Origin: JBMNKL01 sp050952225 | GTDB lineage: Bacteria > Bacillota > Clostridia > Acetivibrionales > DTU013 | Assembly: GCA_050952225.1 (NCBI GenBank) | Contig: JBMNKL010000001.1 | Coordinates: 806,001 to 870,000, forward strand | DNA length: 64,000 nt | Reading direction: 5' to 3' | Shown here: piece after piece, positions 1 to 8,456 of the stretch | Numbering within the stretch: position 1 is the first letter of the stretch | Layout of the letters: each line of letters starts with the position of its first letter | Position numbers and translations under genes: made by a program | Notes under the pieces: model-generated | Told to the model about the DNA's origin: nothing | What the model saw: only the letters and a program-made list of their open reading frames with translations | Database searches by the model: none

Positions 1-562
1 AACATGCCCCGGCCACTGAAACCGTGACTGAAATAATATTGAGTATGTAGGGCGCATATCGATGCCCGCCAAGGATCATTCTGAAAATGGCGATATAGAA
101 GGCGGGATATAGATTATAGGGGTATTCCTGGAAGTATTTCCAGGCGTTTGCGTTTATTGCACGTCCGGCCGCTATGTCCTCCGAGGCGCCCATTATTGCT
201 CCAAAATCCCATGAAGGCTTAACTTCCAGCAAATAAAAGCAAAGCCCCTGGAGCGCCGAATTTGCCGCAATGAGAAATACAACTGCCGCAATTGCTGCTT
301 TCCTGGTCATTTTCCTGGCAAGAAACCTGTCGAAAGCCCACAAAACTGTGAACGCGGCAAGGAATGCAACGATGGCCGCCAATCCCCTGAGAGGGGTTGT
401 CTTGCTGTCGATTGAAGGGAAAAATATCCGCACCGTGATATATCCGAAAAAGACTGATGCAGCAGAAAATATGGCCGCATTATATAATTTCTGAATAACC
501 CCAGCCTCCCAACATGTTTGCTGACACTGCCCGGATAGCTGCCGCCGCAGTTTGTTCACCAT
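1..562 (-). CDS. Membrane glycosyltransferase (GT39/PMT-like), partial
   Basis: The minus-strand frame stays open from about 562 to the left edge, so the C-terminal part lies outside the window. The visible ~187 residues hold two hydrophobic segments, then a soluble stretch with NANAWKYFQEYPYNLYPAFY and another membrane segment. That layout, with a polar loop and a YF-x-x-YP-x-N-like motif after the first helices, resembles lipid-linked-sugar mannosyltransferases (GT39/PMT-like) of clostridia. The start is unclear. ATG at 562 lacks a Shine-Dalgarno site, while a GGGAGG about 60 bases inside precedes only an in-frame ATT codon. Family assignment comes from overall pattern only. Confidence 0.55.
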   Translation of the reverse strand, partial: MVNKLRRQLSGQCQQTCWEAGVIQKLYNAAIFSAASVFFGYITVRIFFPSIDSKTTPLRGLAAIVAFLAAFTVLWAFDRFLARKMTRKAAIAAVVFLIAANSALQGLCFYLLEVKPSWDFGAIMGASEDIAAGRAINANAWKYFQEYPYNLYPAFYIAIFRMILGGHRYAPYILNIISVTVSVAGAC

Positions 563-779
563 TTATTATGGCTGAAATATCATAAATAATGAGGACTGAA
601 AATTTTGTATGTTTTCTTAGAAAAGAATAAAAAAAATCATGGCAGTTTTGGTATAATTATGTTTTGACGGATAAATCAGAGTCGCCATTTGGCGGGAACA
701 TATCGGTGGGCGGGTTTTTGAGGAAGAAAAGAAGGTTGTGGCGATAGATATTAAGGGAACCGGGGGAGCGTGACGATAA

Positions 780-1424
780 ATGTCGAAAATGCCTGGAGAC
801 AGGAAAACAGGGTATTACATCAGGGATATCCTGAAGCACATGGGCGGATTCGGGCATGTTATTATTGCTTTTTTGTGCAATGTTTCTGAAGGTGTTTTCA
901 ATACCGCACTGGCAATCCTGGGCGGGATCCTGCTGGATGCCATATACGCCTATGACAGGCCCGGTATGAATAATGACATGATCAGGTCGGTAGTTATTTC
1001 GGCGGGATTGTTTATAAGCATTTTTATAAAGGATTACTTCATCGGGGCATTTCTTGAAAACGGTCTTATGAATCTTAAACGTAAGACTATCGAGCCGCTG
1101 AACAGCGCAAGGTTGTCATGGCTTGACAGGATGCATACGGGTGAGCTTTCCTCCCGCGTAACAAATGACCTTGATTCGTTGACAGCCGCCTTGAGGCCTG
1201 TCCTGATTATCGGGATTTCATGGACTTTTGCACAGCTAATATCTCTTTGCTACCTGGCTTACGCGAACCTGAAACTGACAAGCATCATTTTCGCGCTTGT
1301 GCCTGCCATCTCGCTGCTGCAGTGGCGTCTTGGCAGGCGAATAAAACAATTCAGGATGAAGAACGGGGTACACCGGAAGATGGAAACTTCGTTTTTTCCT
1401 GGGTGTGGCCGGTCAATCATTTAG
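780..1424 (+). pseudogene. Truncated ABC exporter half-transporter (N-terminal membrane domain only)
   Basis: This 214-residue frame begins at ATG 780 after GGGGGAG. It contains four hydrophobic segments typical of the first part of an ABC exporter membrane domain, plus the coupling-helix-like stretch around LDRMHTGELSSRVTNDLDSL. It stops before the last helices, and no nucleotide-binding domain follows. The last ~15 residues (after about MKNGVHRKM) no longer look like an ABC protein and overlap, in another frame, the start of the next ABC gene. The simplest reading is that a deletion removed the rest of this gene and fused it to its tandem neighbour. A short functional protein is not excluded but unlikely. 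Confidence 0.7.
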
Positions 1425-2970
1425 TATAATGCTCTCTTCATACCTTTGGGCAGGATTGCTGGGCAGGGTTGCCGGGGCGGTCCGTGACGGCAGCATGAAA
1501 CTGCTTCTTGACGCGGTTGCCGGCGCGCTTCCGCTTTTGTTTTGCGTTATTATCATCGACTCGGTTTCGAAGTACATGTCCGAATTCGGGTGTGTAATAG
1601 CGGCGGCAAACATCCGCAGCGATGTTTTTAAGAAGCTGCTCGGAACGCCGCTTGAAAAGGCCGGCGACGAACATAGCGGGGTAAAATTGTCGTATTTGCT
1701 GAACGATGCCCGTATTGCCGCCGAAGGCCTGGATAAAATTCTTAGGGTGCCGATGGCAGCGCTGTTTATGAGTATTGGCGGGATGGCGTACATCGTGGGT
1801 ATAGACGCGCGCATTGCGTTGATAACCGTCGTTCTCGCGGCGATTACCTTTACATATTCAGTCTATTTTTCAAAACGGCTTCGTGTTTCAAGCGACAGAG
1901 CCCAGTCGGCGCTTGCCGTTGCCGGCGAGAGACTTAAAAATATCCTTGACGGGGCGGTTACCGCGAGGATATACAACATGCGTGATATGCTGGAGGAACG
2001 CTATAATGAGGCGGCAAATGAGGCAAGGACCGCCGGACTGCGGTTTGCACGCGATTCCGCGATACTGGGAGGAATAAATAACGTGCAGTACCAACTCGGG
2101 AAGAGACTCCTTGTTTTTGCCGCGGGTATATTGCTGCTTGACGGTGCTCTCGATCTGCCGGCGCTGGTGAGCGTTTCGCAAATGGCAGGCAGTGTGGTGG
2201 GAGTGTTCCATGTATCGAGGATATTGCCTGATGTCAGGAAGACCCTTGCTGGAGCGCGGAGGATTTTTAAGCTGCTCGACACCGAGGAGAGTGTGCGGGA
2301 AGGAAATGAAGAGATAGACCCGGAAAGCGGGCACAACGCAATAGAGTTTGTCAATGTTTCTTTTGGATATAATGAAAAGGCCCTGATTATTGAGAACTTG
2401 TCGTTCTCGGTTAACGCCGGGGAACTGGCGGTTATCGTCGGGGAGAGCGGGAGCGGGAAATCGACCTTGCTGAGGTTGATGCAGGGGCTGCTTGAGCCGT
2501 CCGGCGGGAAGATAAAAATATTCGGGACGGACATATGCGATGCCGCGGCGCATTCGCTCAGGCGGAACATATCCGTTGTGCCGCAGGATGTGGTATTATT
2601 TCCCGGGACTATAGCCGACAACATCGGAATCGGATGCGGTGATGCCTCCGGGCGGGAAATTGTCCGTGCTGCCGTTGATGCTAATGCCCATGGCTTTATC
2701 ATGGAAATGGAAAACGGCTATGACACCTTGGTATCCGAACGCGGCTTGTCCATATCCGGCGGTCAGCGTCAACGGATTGCCATGGCCAGGGCTTTCCTGC
2801 GCAACACGCCGATTATATTGCTGGACGAGGCTACTTCCGCCCTTGATGCGCAAAACGAGGAATTATTAAAGCAGTCGCTCCTGTCGAGGAAAGGCCGGCA
2901 GACCATCGTGGTTGTGACGCACAGCCGGTCGGTGGCAGAAATAGCCGACAGGGTGATATATGTGGATTAG
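1405..2970 (+). CDS. ABC transporter, fused permease/ATPase
   Basis: A 521-residue half-transporter: six-helix exporter membrane domain (about residues 1-290) followed by a nucleotide-binding domain (about 315-520). Visible motifs are Walker A GESGSGKST, the Q-loop VVPQDVVLFPG, signature LSISGGQRQR, Walker B IILLDEATSALD and the H-loop VVTHS. It presumably forms a dimer and exports a lipid, peptide or drug; substrate unknown. GTG 1405 is the nominal start, but the same frame is open back to 1360 and encodes plausible N-terminal residues (WKLRFFLGVAG), so the native start was probably lost in the deletion that fused it to the preceding truncated ABC gene. No clear ribosome binding site precedes 1405, so expression is uncertain. 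Confidence 0.8.
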   Translation: MAGQSFSIMLSSYLWAGLLGRVAGAVRDGSMKLLLDAVAGALPLLFCVIIIDSVSKYMSEFGCVIAAANIRSDVFKKLLGTPLEKAGDEHSGVKLSYLLNDARIAAEGLDKILRVPMAALFMSIGGMAYIVGIDARIALITVVLAAITFTYSVYFSKRLRVSSDRAQSALAVAGERLKNILDGAVTARIYNMRDMLEERYNEAANEARTAGLRFARDSAILGGINNVQYQLGKRLLVFAAGILLLDGALDLPALVSVSQMAGSVVGVFHVSRILPDVRKTLAGARRIFKLLDTEESVREGNEEIDPESGHNAIEFVNVSFGYNEKALIIENLSFSVNAGELAVIVGESGSGKSTLLRLMQGLLEPSGGKIKIFGTDICDAAAHSLRRNISVVPQDVVLFPGTIADNIGIGCGDASGREIVRAAVDANAHGFIMEMENGYDTLVSERGLSISGGQRQRIAMARAFLRNTPIILLDEATSALDAQNEELLKQSLLSRKGRQTIVVVTHSRSVAEIADRVIYVD

Positions 2971-2976
2971 CAAAGG

Positions 2977-3040
2977 CGGATAGGGCGGCTTGCAATTTGG
3001 ATTAGGTTCCATCATGGGCAGGCTGTAATGCCCCCGCATA
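2977..3040 (-). repeat. End fragment of MITE-like repeat (right end, reversed)
   Basis: Bases 2977-2998 are identical to the 22-bp terminal inverted repeat of the complete element at 49336-49572 (contains GGATAGGGCGGCTTGCAATT). The next ~40 bases (including CATGGGCAGGCTGTAATG) match the element's right interior in reverse orientation, after which similarity fades. It lies directly after the ABC gene stop. Confidence 0.75.
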
Positions 3041-3105
3041 ATTTCCAGTTTGTGCAGCGCCAGCCTGCTTTTGCAACAACTTTCCAGGCAAATTATACCA
3101 TTATG

Positions 3106-3134
3106 TTGTTAAATATAATTGCATATGGTAAAAT
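3106..3134 (+). promoter_or_regulatory. Sigma-A type promoter
   Basis: TTGTTA at 3106-3111 and TAAAAT at 3129-3134 with a 17-base spacer, about 70 bases ahead of the DUF6106-like gene. Confidence 0.5.
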
Positions 3135-3207
3135 CTATTAAGAAATATGCGGTATACTGGGTAATTTGCGTGTACTGCAATCCTGATATTCCGGGAGGAT
3201 ATTGCTA

Positions 3208-3720
3208 ATGGATATATTTATAGAAAAACTGGTAACAAGGAAAAAAACTGCTGGTGATATCATCATTATCGCCATCATTATTCTTATGACAGTTCTGCTT
3301 GTCTTTGCCAGCCTGTCGATACCGGTTTTATACGAGCTAAACCTGGGAATAGTATTGGCGGCGGGCTTCGCATACCTGGGATACAGGCTTGTTATATCCA
3401 GGAATATAGAGTACGAATATATAGTAACAAATGGGGATCTTGACATTGACAAAATCATTTCAAAAAGCAAGAGGAAAAGAATTTTCAGCGCGAACTGCAG
3501 GGAATTTGACATTGTATCGAAAGTGAAAAGCGATGATTTCAGCCGGTCTTTGCGGGGTATAAAAAACAAGATAGATGCTTCGGGTTCGATAGATTCGCCG
3601 GACGCCTATTTTATCACGCTTAATTACAAGGGCGAGAAGACGATGGTGATATTTGAGCCCGATAGGAGAATGCTTGACAATTTCAAGGTTTATATACCGA
3701 GAAAAGTATTCGCAGAATAA
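3208..3720 (+). CDS. Membrane-anchored protein, DUF6106-like
   Basis: A 170-residue protein with two adjacent N-terminal hydrophobic helices (about residues 15-60) and a soluble C-terminal domain rich in beta-strand-like segments (EYEYIVTNGDLDIDKIISKSKRKRIF). It resembles clostridial proteins that I recall as Pfam DUF6106; no function is known. ATG 3208 is chosen over TTG 3202 because GGGAGG sits 9 bases before it. It is followed 17 bases later by the MgtC gene, so the two are probably cotranscribed. Both lie between two inverted ends of the same repeat family. Confidence 0.65.
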   Translation: MDIFIEKLVTRKKTAGDIIIIAIIILMTVLLVFASLSIPVLYELNLGIVLAAGFAYLGYRLVISRNIEYEYIVTNGDLDIDKIISKSKRKRIFSANCREFDIVSKVKSDDFSRSLRGIKNKIDASGSIDSPDAYFITLNYKGEKTMVIFEPDRRMLDNFKVYIPRKVFAE

Positions 3721-3737
3721 TCCGTTGAGGTGGAAAA

Positions 3738-4400
3738 ATGCCGTTTATAGTCGATATTATACTGCGTTTGATTTTTGCGGGTTTGCTTGGCGGAGTTATA
3801 GGATATGAAAGGGAGTACACCGACAGGAACAGGCCGGCCGGTTTCAGGACGCACATACTGGTATGTGTCGGATCAGCTCTTGTTATGGTTACTTCGGAAT
3901 ATTTGTTTATAAAATACGACGGCTCTATAGACCCGGCACGGCTTGGAGCGCAGGTCGTCAGCGGCATAGGATTCCTTGGGGCGGGCACTATCATACGCGA
4001 TGGCGTTAGTGTGCGCGGCCTTACCACGGCGGCGAGCCTGTGGGCGGTTTCTTGCGTCGGCATTGCGGTTGGAGCGGGTTTTTATGGCGGTGCTGCCGTG
4101 GCGACGATGATTGTTTTTCTGACGCTTATAATTTTGAAAAAAGCAGAGATACGTTTTACAAGCAAGAAAAGGCACAGGGCCTTTGCCGTGGAAGCAGATG
4201 ATGTTCCCGGGCTGGTTGGAGCGGTAACCAATCTGCTTGAGCAAAACAAAATAAAAATAAGCGATATACAGATACACAGAAGCAAGGGAAACAGCCTTGT
4301 AATTAAACTTAAGACAAGGCTTCCAGGCAACATGCTGGATATGCAGGTGGTCAGTGACATCCGGAAAATCGACGGGATCAGGAAAGTCTATGAAGAATGA
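3738..4400 (+). CDS. MgtC/SapB family membrane protein
   Basis: A 220-residue protein with an N-terminal MgtC-type domain of about four or five helices. It has the family hallmarks GLLGGVIGYERE, RPAGFRTHILVCVGSALVM and GIGFLGAGTIIRDG...VRGLTTAASLWAVSCVGIAVGAG. A soluble C-terminal ACT-like domain (about residues 145-220) follows. MgtC proteins are linked to growth at low magnesium and to inhibition of F-type ATP synthase in pathogens; the role in clostridia is not settled. GAGGTGG precedes ATG 3738. The next intact gene is a cation P-type ATPase, which fits a cation-homeostasis theme. Confidence 0.9.
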   Translation: MPFIVDIILRLIFAGLLGGVIGYEREYTDRNRPAGFRTHILVCVGSALVMVTSEYLFIKYDGSIDPARLGAQVVSGIGFLGAGTIIRDGVSVRGLTTAASLWAVSCVGIAVGAGFYGGAAVATMIVFLTLIILKKAEIRFTSKKRHRAFAVEADDVPGLVGAVTNLLEQNKIKISDIQIHRSKGNSLVIKLKTRLPGNMLDMQVVSDIRKIDGIRKVYEE

Positions 4401-4431
4401 ATTCCAGGGCACATCATACTATCCGTGAAAA

Positions 4432-4488
4432 TGTAACACCCTGCAGCCATTCATTCTCAAAATGTCAAATTGCAAGCCGTCCCATCCG
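4432..4488 (-). repeat. End fragment of MITE-like repeat (left end, reversed)
   Basis: Bases 4467-4488 match the 22-bp terminal repeat of the 49336-49572 element with two mismatches. The adjoining bases 4432-4466 (AACACCCTGCAG, AAAATGTC) match the element's left interior in reverse. With the fragment at 2977-3040 it forms an inward-facing inverted pair around the DUF6106-like and MgtC genes. Confidence 0.7.
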
Positions 4489-4551
4489 CCGATACTGTGG
4501 TCTAAAACATACCGCCCTTGAATAAAAATAGGACATAGACCTGTAAAGGTA

Positions 4552-7269
4552 ATGACGAAAATAATTCGGAGGATAAAGGGGTGTCCTGTTTTGGGCGGGT
4601 ATGGCGCATATCTGGATAAAACCGGAGTAATCAGGGAAATACACACCGGTATCAGCGATAAAGAAGCAAAAAGAAAACTTCTTGAACATGGCCCCAACCG
4701 TATTGCGGAAAAGAAAAAAATATCTCCTCTAAAGCTGTTGTTGAGCCAATTTACGGATATTATGGTGATAATCCTGATGATTTCTACCATAATATCCGCT
4801 TTTATGGGAGAGATGACCGAAGCGGTTACGATTATTGCAATCGTTGTTTTAAATGCCGTCCTGGGATTTGTGCAGGAGTACAGGACGGAGAAAACGATGG
4901 AAGCGCTGAAAAGCCTTGCGGCTCCTGCCGCAAAAGTAATAAGGAGCGGCAGGCAGTTAAGCATACCGGCGGAAGAGGTTGTACCGGGTGACATAGTTGT
5001 ACTTGAAACAGGCGACAGGGTGCCTGCCGACGGGATTTTAACGGAAGGCAGGAATATCCAGGCGGACGAATCGCTTCTTACGGGAGAATCAGTTCCGGTC
5101 GAAAAATTTCCGCTGCAGCCGGGCGGTATACCCGGCCGTGCGCAAAGAAGCAACATGGTATTCATGGGAACGAACATAACAGGCGGCAGGGCCAGGGCGC
5201 TGGTGACCGCTACCGGTATGGATACCGAGATGGGCGGTATCGCCGAGCTTATCAGTAATATTGAAGAAGATAAGACACCCCTGCAAAAAAAACTGGCGAA
5301 GCTGGGCAAAATGATTGCGTCAGGCTGCCTTGTCATATGTGCGGTGGTTAGCGTGACCGGGATATTAAGGGGTGAAGACGCCTTTTATATGCTGCTTTCC
5401 GGGATCAGCCTCGCGGTAGCGGCTGTGCCGGAAGGGCTTCCGGCGCTTGTAACCATTTCCCTTGCGCTTGGCGTGAGGAGAATGCTTAAAAGAAACGCGC
5501 TCATAAGGAAACTTCCGGCCGTTGAAACATTGGGATGTGCCGGTGTCGTTTGCTCCGACAAGACGGGAACGCTTACCCAGAATAAAATGACGGTCAGGGA
5601 GATGTTCGCAAATAACAGGCCTGTTGAGATAAGAACCGCAAGAAACGGCATGCGGGCTTTTTATTCAGCCGGCAGGAAAATTGAACCCCTGGGCGACAAT
5701 ATTCTCAGGCTGGCGCTGGAAATTGCCGCTGTGTGTAACAATGCAGGCTTTGTGCCTGAAAATGGTGACCGTAGGGATAATGAATGGAACTATAGCGGCG
5801 ACCCTACCGAAGGCGCATTGCTGGCGCTTTCCGCAAGGGCGGGGTTGACACCGCAGGTTCTTGGCAAAACATATTCAAGGATAGATGAATTGCCGTTTGA
5901 CCCGGATAGAAAGTGCATGTCCGTTGTATGCCGGAACCGTAAAAGCGAAGTCTTTGTTTTTGCGAAGGGCGCTCCGGATATGCTTATTAAGAAATGCAGA
6001 ATGATTAACCTGTCAAGAGGAATTGTTCCGTTTTCTCCCGAGCAGAAATCAAGGTTAATACGGGCAAACGACTCAATGGCTGCGAATGCGTTAAGGGTTA
6101 TCGCAGTTGCGCATAAAAAGCTGGATTCGACATCATACGATAAAAGTCGGCTTGAATCGGGCCTGGTTTTTGATGCGCTTATAGGCATGCTGGACCCCCC
6201 GAGACCTGAAGCTTACGATGCCGTACAGAAATGCAGGCTGGCAGGCATAAAACCCGTAATGATTACGGGAGACCATAAGCTGACCGCAGTATCTATAGCA
6301 AAAGAGCTTGACATTTACAGGGAAGGCGAAATGGTTCTGACAGGGTCTGAGCTTGACGCCATGGACGAAAAAGAGCTTTCGGACCTGGCGGGCAATATCA
6401 GCGTATACGCGAGGGTTTCTCCCAAGCACAAGCTGATGATAGTCAGGGCGTTGAAAAAATCCGGCAATATCGTGGCAATGACGGGCGACGGCGTTAATGA
6501 CGCCCCTGCTGTCAAGGAAGCGGATATAGGCGTGTCAATGGGGAAAACGGGCACGGATGTCACAAAGGAAGCCTCCTCCATGGTGCTGCTGGATGATAAT
6601 TTTGCCACAATTGTTGCCGCGATAGAGGAAGGAAGGGTTATTTACAACAATATACGGAAATTTATCAGGTACATGCTTGCCTGCAACATCGGGGAAGTTT
6701 TTACAATGTTTTTTGGCATGCTTATCGGCCTTCCGGTACCGCTGTTCCCGATACAGATTCTCTGGGTCAACCTGGTCACGGACGGACTTCCGGCTGTAGC
6801 CCTGGGGTTCGATCCTCCGGAGAAAGATGTCATGATAAGACCGCCGAGGGAGCCAGGAGAAAGCATATTCTCCCACGGGCTGGCCGGGATAATTCTTTTC
6901 AGGGGATTGCTTATCGGGCTTACGACGCTGGCCGTCTTTACTTCTATCATCTATTTTAAAGGAGATGTGGGACTGGCCAGGACAGGAGCGTTTGTGACAC
7001 TGGTTCTTACGCAGCTGATTCATGTATTTGAATGCAAGTCGGAAACCAAGAGCATTTTCGATATACCTGTCTTAAATAACGTTTACCTTATATTGGCCGT
7101 ATTATGCTCGCTGGTGATGATACTTGGAGTAGTATACATACCGCCGCTGCAGGGGATATTCAAAACCGTTCCGCTTGGCTTTGACGAATGGCTTGTCACA
7201 TGCGGACTGTCTTTCCTGGCGCCTGTCATGGCGAGCTTCTTCCATCCGCGGCGTCCAAAAAGGCGTTAA
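4552..7269 (+). CDS. Calcium-transporting P-type ATPase (P2 type)
   Basis: A 905-residue cation pump. N-terminal cation-ATPase domain (GISDKEAKRKLLEHGPN, residues ~33-49), actuator motif TGES at 177-180, ion-site helix motif PEGLPA at ~293-298, phosphorylation motif DKTGT with Asp ~336, TGDHKLT and MTGDGVNDAPAVKEADIGVSMG in the P-domain, then about six C-terminal helices. The PEGLP motif and overall size place it with SERCA/PMR1-like Ca2+ pumps that extrude or store calcium using ATP; Mn2+ is possible. Start chosen at ATG 4552, with a weak AAAGG just before it; the first ~20 residues are atypical, so a later start cannot be excluded. An IS30-type element abuts the stop codon. Confidence 0.92.
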   Translation: MTKIIRRIKGCPVLGGYGAYLDKTGVIREIHTGISDKEAKRKLLEHGPNRIAEKKKISPLKLLLSQFTDIMVIILMISTIISAFMGEMTEAVTIIAIVVLNAVLGFVQEYRTEKTMEALKSLAAPAAKVIRSGRQLSIPAEEVVPGDIVVLETGDRVPADGILTEGRNIQADESLLTGESVPVEKFPLQPGGIPGRAQRSNMVFMGTNITGGRARALVTATGMDTEMGGIAELISNIEEDKTPLQKKLAKLGKMIASGCLVICAVVSVTGILRGEDAFYMLLSGISLAVAAVPEGLPALVTISLALGVRRMLKRNALIRKLPAVETLGCAGVVCSDKTGTLTQNKMTVREMFANNRPVEIRTARNGMRAFYSAGRKIEPLGDNILRLALEIAAVCNNAGFVPENGDRRDNEWNYSGDPTEGALLALSARAGLTPQVLGKTYSRIDELPFDPDRKCMSVVCRNRKSEVFVFAKGAPDMLIKKCRMINLSRGIVPFSPEQKSRLIRANDSMAANALRVIAVAHKKLDSTSYDKSRLESGLVFDALIGMLDPPRPEAYDAVQKCRLAGIKPVMITGDHKLTAVSIAKELDIYREGEMVLTGSELDAMDEKELSDLAGNISVYARVSPKHKLMIVRALKKSGNIVAMTGDGVNDAPAVKEADIGVSMGKTGTDVTKEASSMVLLDDNFATIVAAIEEGRVIYNNIRKFIRYMLACNIGEVFTMFFGMLIGLPVPLFPIQILWVNLVTDGLPAVALGFDPPEKDVMIRPPREPGESIFSHGLAGIILFRGLLIGLTTLAVFTSIIYFKGDVGLARTGAFVTLVLTQLIHVFECKSETKSIFDIPVLNNVYLILAVLCSLVMILGVVYIPPLQGIFKTVPLGFDEWLVTCGLSFLAPVMASFFHPRRPKRR

Positions 7270-7280
7270 ATATGCATACA

Positions 7281-8251
7281 CGGTAAGTTGTAAAATTAAT
7301 TGCCCAAACTGAAGAAAAAATAGTGACTCAAGTCGGAACTTCTGATAATGTTTTAAGTGACCAAACCAAAAACATAGGAGGGTCCGAAATGAGTCAACTT
7401 AATAATACCACGAAGCAAAGAAGCTTTAAACACCTAAATGAGAGAGAAAGGTATCAAATCGAAATATTAATAAGGGATGGGAAGAAACCAAAGGAGATAG
7501 CCTTAATATTGGGCAAAATTTGAAACAATGATCTGCACAAAAACGTTATACAACTACATTGACAAAGGGATATTTGCCAATATAAGCAACAAAGACCTGC
7601 CAATAAAGCGTAATAAGAAGAAGAGGGAATATCGCAAAGTCAGAATAGCTAAGAAAAACTTAAGGGGAACAAGTATAGAGGAACGGCCGGCGCATATAGA
7701 AGATCGGGAAGAATATGGGCATTGGGAAATGGATTGTATAGTTAGTAAAGGAGGAGAAAAGGGGGCGAGCTTGTTAGTGCTGACGGAACGAAGTACGAGA
7801 CGGGAGATAATTCGCAAAATGCCTGATAGGACCCAGGATTCGGTGAAGAGAGAACTAGATAAGCTGGAGCGGAAGTATGGCAAGAAGTTTTCGAAGCATT
7901 TTAAAACGATTACAGTAGATAATGGCCCCGAATTTTTAGACAGTATAGTGTTGGAGACATCTGCCCTTGACCCTGATAAGAAAAGATTCAAGCTGTATTA
8001 TGCTCATCCTTACAGTTCATGGGAGCGTGGTTCGAATGAAAATGCCAATAAACTTATTCGACGATTTATTCCAAAAGGGACAGACATAGGTAAGCTCACA
8101 CATAGAGAAATACAAAGGATAGAGCGCTGGATGAATAATTACCCTGGAAGAATATTTGGTTATCAAACTGCAAACATGATGGCTAAGGTGATGGTTGCTT
8201 AAAACAAGGTTCTGTTAAAAAATGTAAGGCAATTAAACTTGCAATCTACGG
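7281..8251 (+). mobile_element. IS30-family insertion sequence, internally deleted
   Basis: The element is bounded by imperfect inverted ends: 7281-7302 and the reverse complement of 8230-8251 agree at about 16 of 22 positions and share TTAATTG near the inner end. A 13-base direct repeat, AAATATGCATACA, flanks it at 7268-7280 and 8252-8264 and is read as the target duplication. At ~970 bp it is shorter than a full IS30-type element because the transposase gene has lost an internal segment. The left duplication includes the last bases of the Ca-ATPase stop codon. Confidence 0.8.
7389..8202 (+). pseudogene. IS30-family transposase, internal deletion and frameshift
   Basis: The first part (ATG 7389 after AGGAGGG, to stop 7523) encodes the N-terminal helix-turn-helix (LNERERYQIEILIRDGKKPKEIALILGK). 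The second part, in another frame from 7528, begins at MICTKTLYNYIDKG and carries the DDE integrase core: HWEMDCIVS (Asp), TVDNGPEF (Asp) and SSWERGSNENANKLIRRFIPKG (Glu). Intact family members have roughly 80-100 residues between these two parts, so a deletion with a frame change is inferred. The product should be inactive. Confidence 0.85.
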
Positions 8252-8276
8252 AAATATGCATACACATAAATTTTTC

Positions 8277-8305
8277 TTGAAATAACGAACAAAAAACTAT
8301 ATAAT
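8277..8305 (+). promoter_or_regulatory. Sigma-A type promoter of the Gld-like operon (distal)
   Basis: TTGAAA at 8277-8282 and a consensus TATAAT at 8300-8305, spacer 17. It lies just outside the IS30 copy and points toward the ABC operon. A terminator-like hairpin begins within about 10 bases of the predicted start point. Confidence 0.6.
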
Positions 8306-8312
8306 TAAGTGC

Positions 8313-8345
8313 AGCCCAAAAAAGTCATTCAAGGGCTTTTTTGGT
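8313..8345 (+). terminator. Terminator-like hairpin in the operon leader
   Basis: CCAAAAAAG (8316-8324) pairs with CTTTTTTGG (8336-8344) around an 11-base loop; alternatively GCCC pairs with GGGC followed by six T. It may end read-through from the IS side or attenuate the distal promoter. Confidence 0.5.
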
Positions 8346-8369
8346 TTGTTTAAATTTATGAAGGATATT

Positions 8370-8398
8370 TTTACAAATTGTTCACAATTTATTAAAAT
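8370..8398 (+). promoter_or_regulatory. Sigma-A type promoter of the Gld-like operon (proximal)
   Basis: TTTACA at 8370-8375 and TAAAAT at 8393-8398, spacer 17. The spacer contains a dyad, AATTGT-TC-ACAATT, that could be a repressor site (inference). Confidence 0.5.
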
Positions 8399-8456
8399 GT
8401 ATCTTTCATAATTGTGTTAGCTTCGAGTGCCAATCGTTGAATCAGGAGGGAAAGAG

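Noticed and set aside
2001..2702. Long minus-strand frames opposite the ABC gene and, likewise, opposite rpoB, rpoC, fusA and other long genes
   Set aside because: They mirror high-quality coding frames on the plus strand and show no family features or ribosome binding sites.
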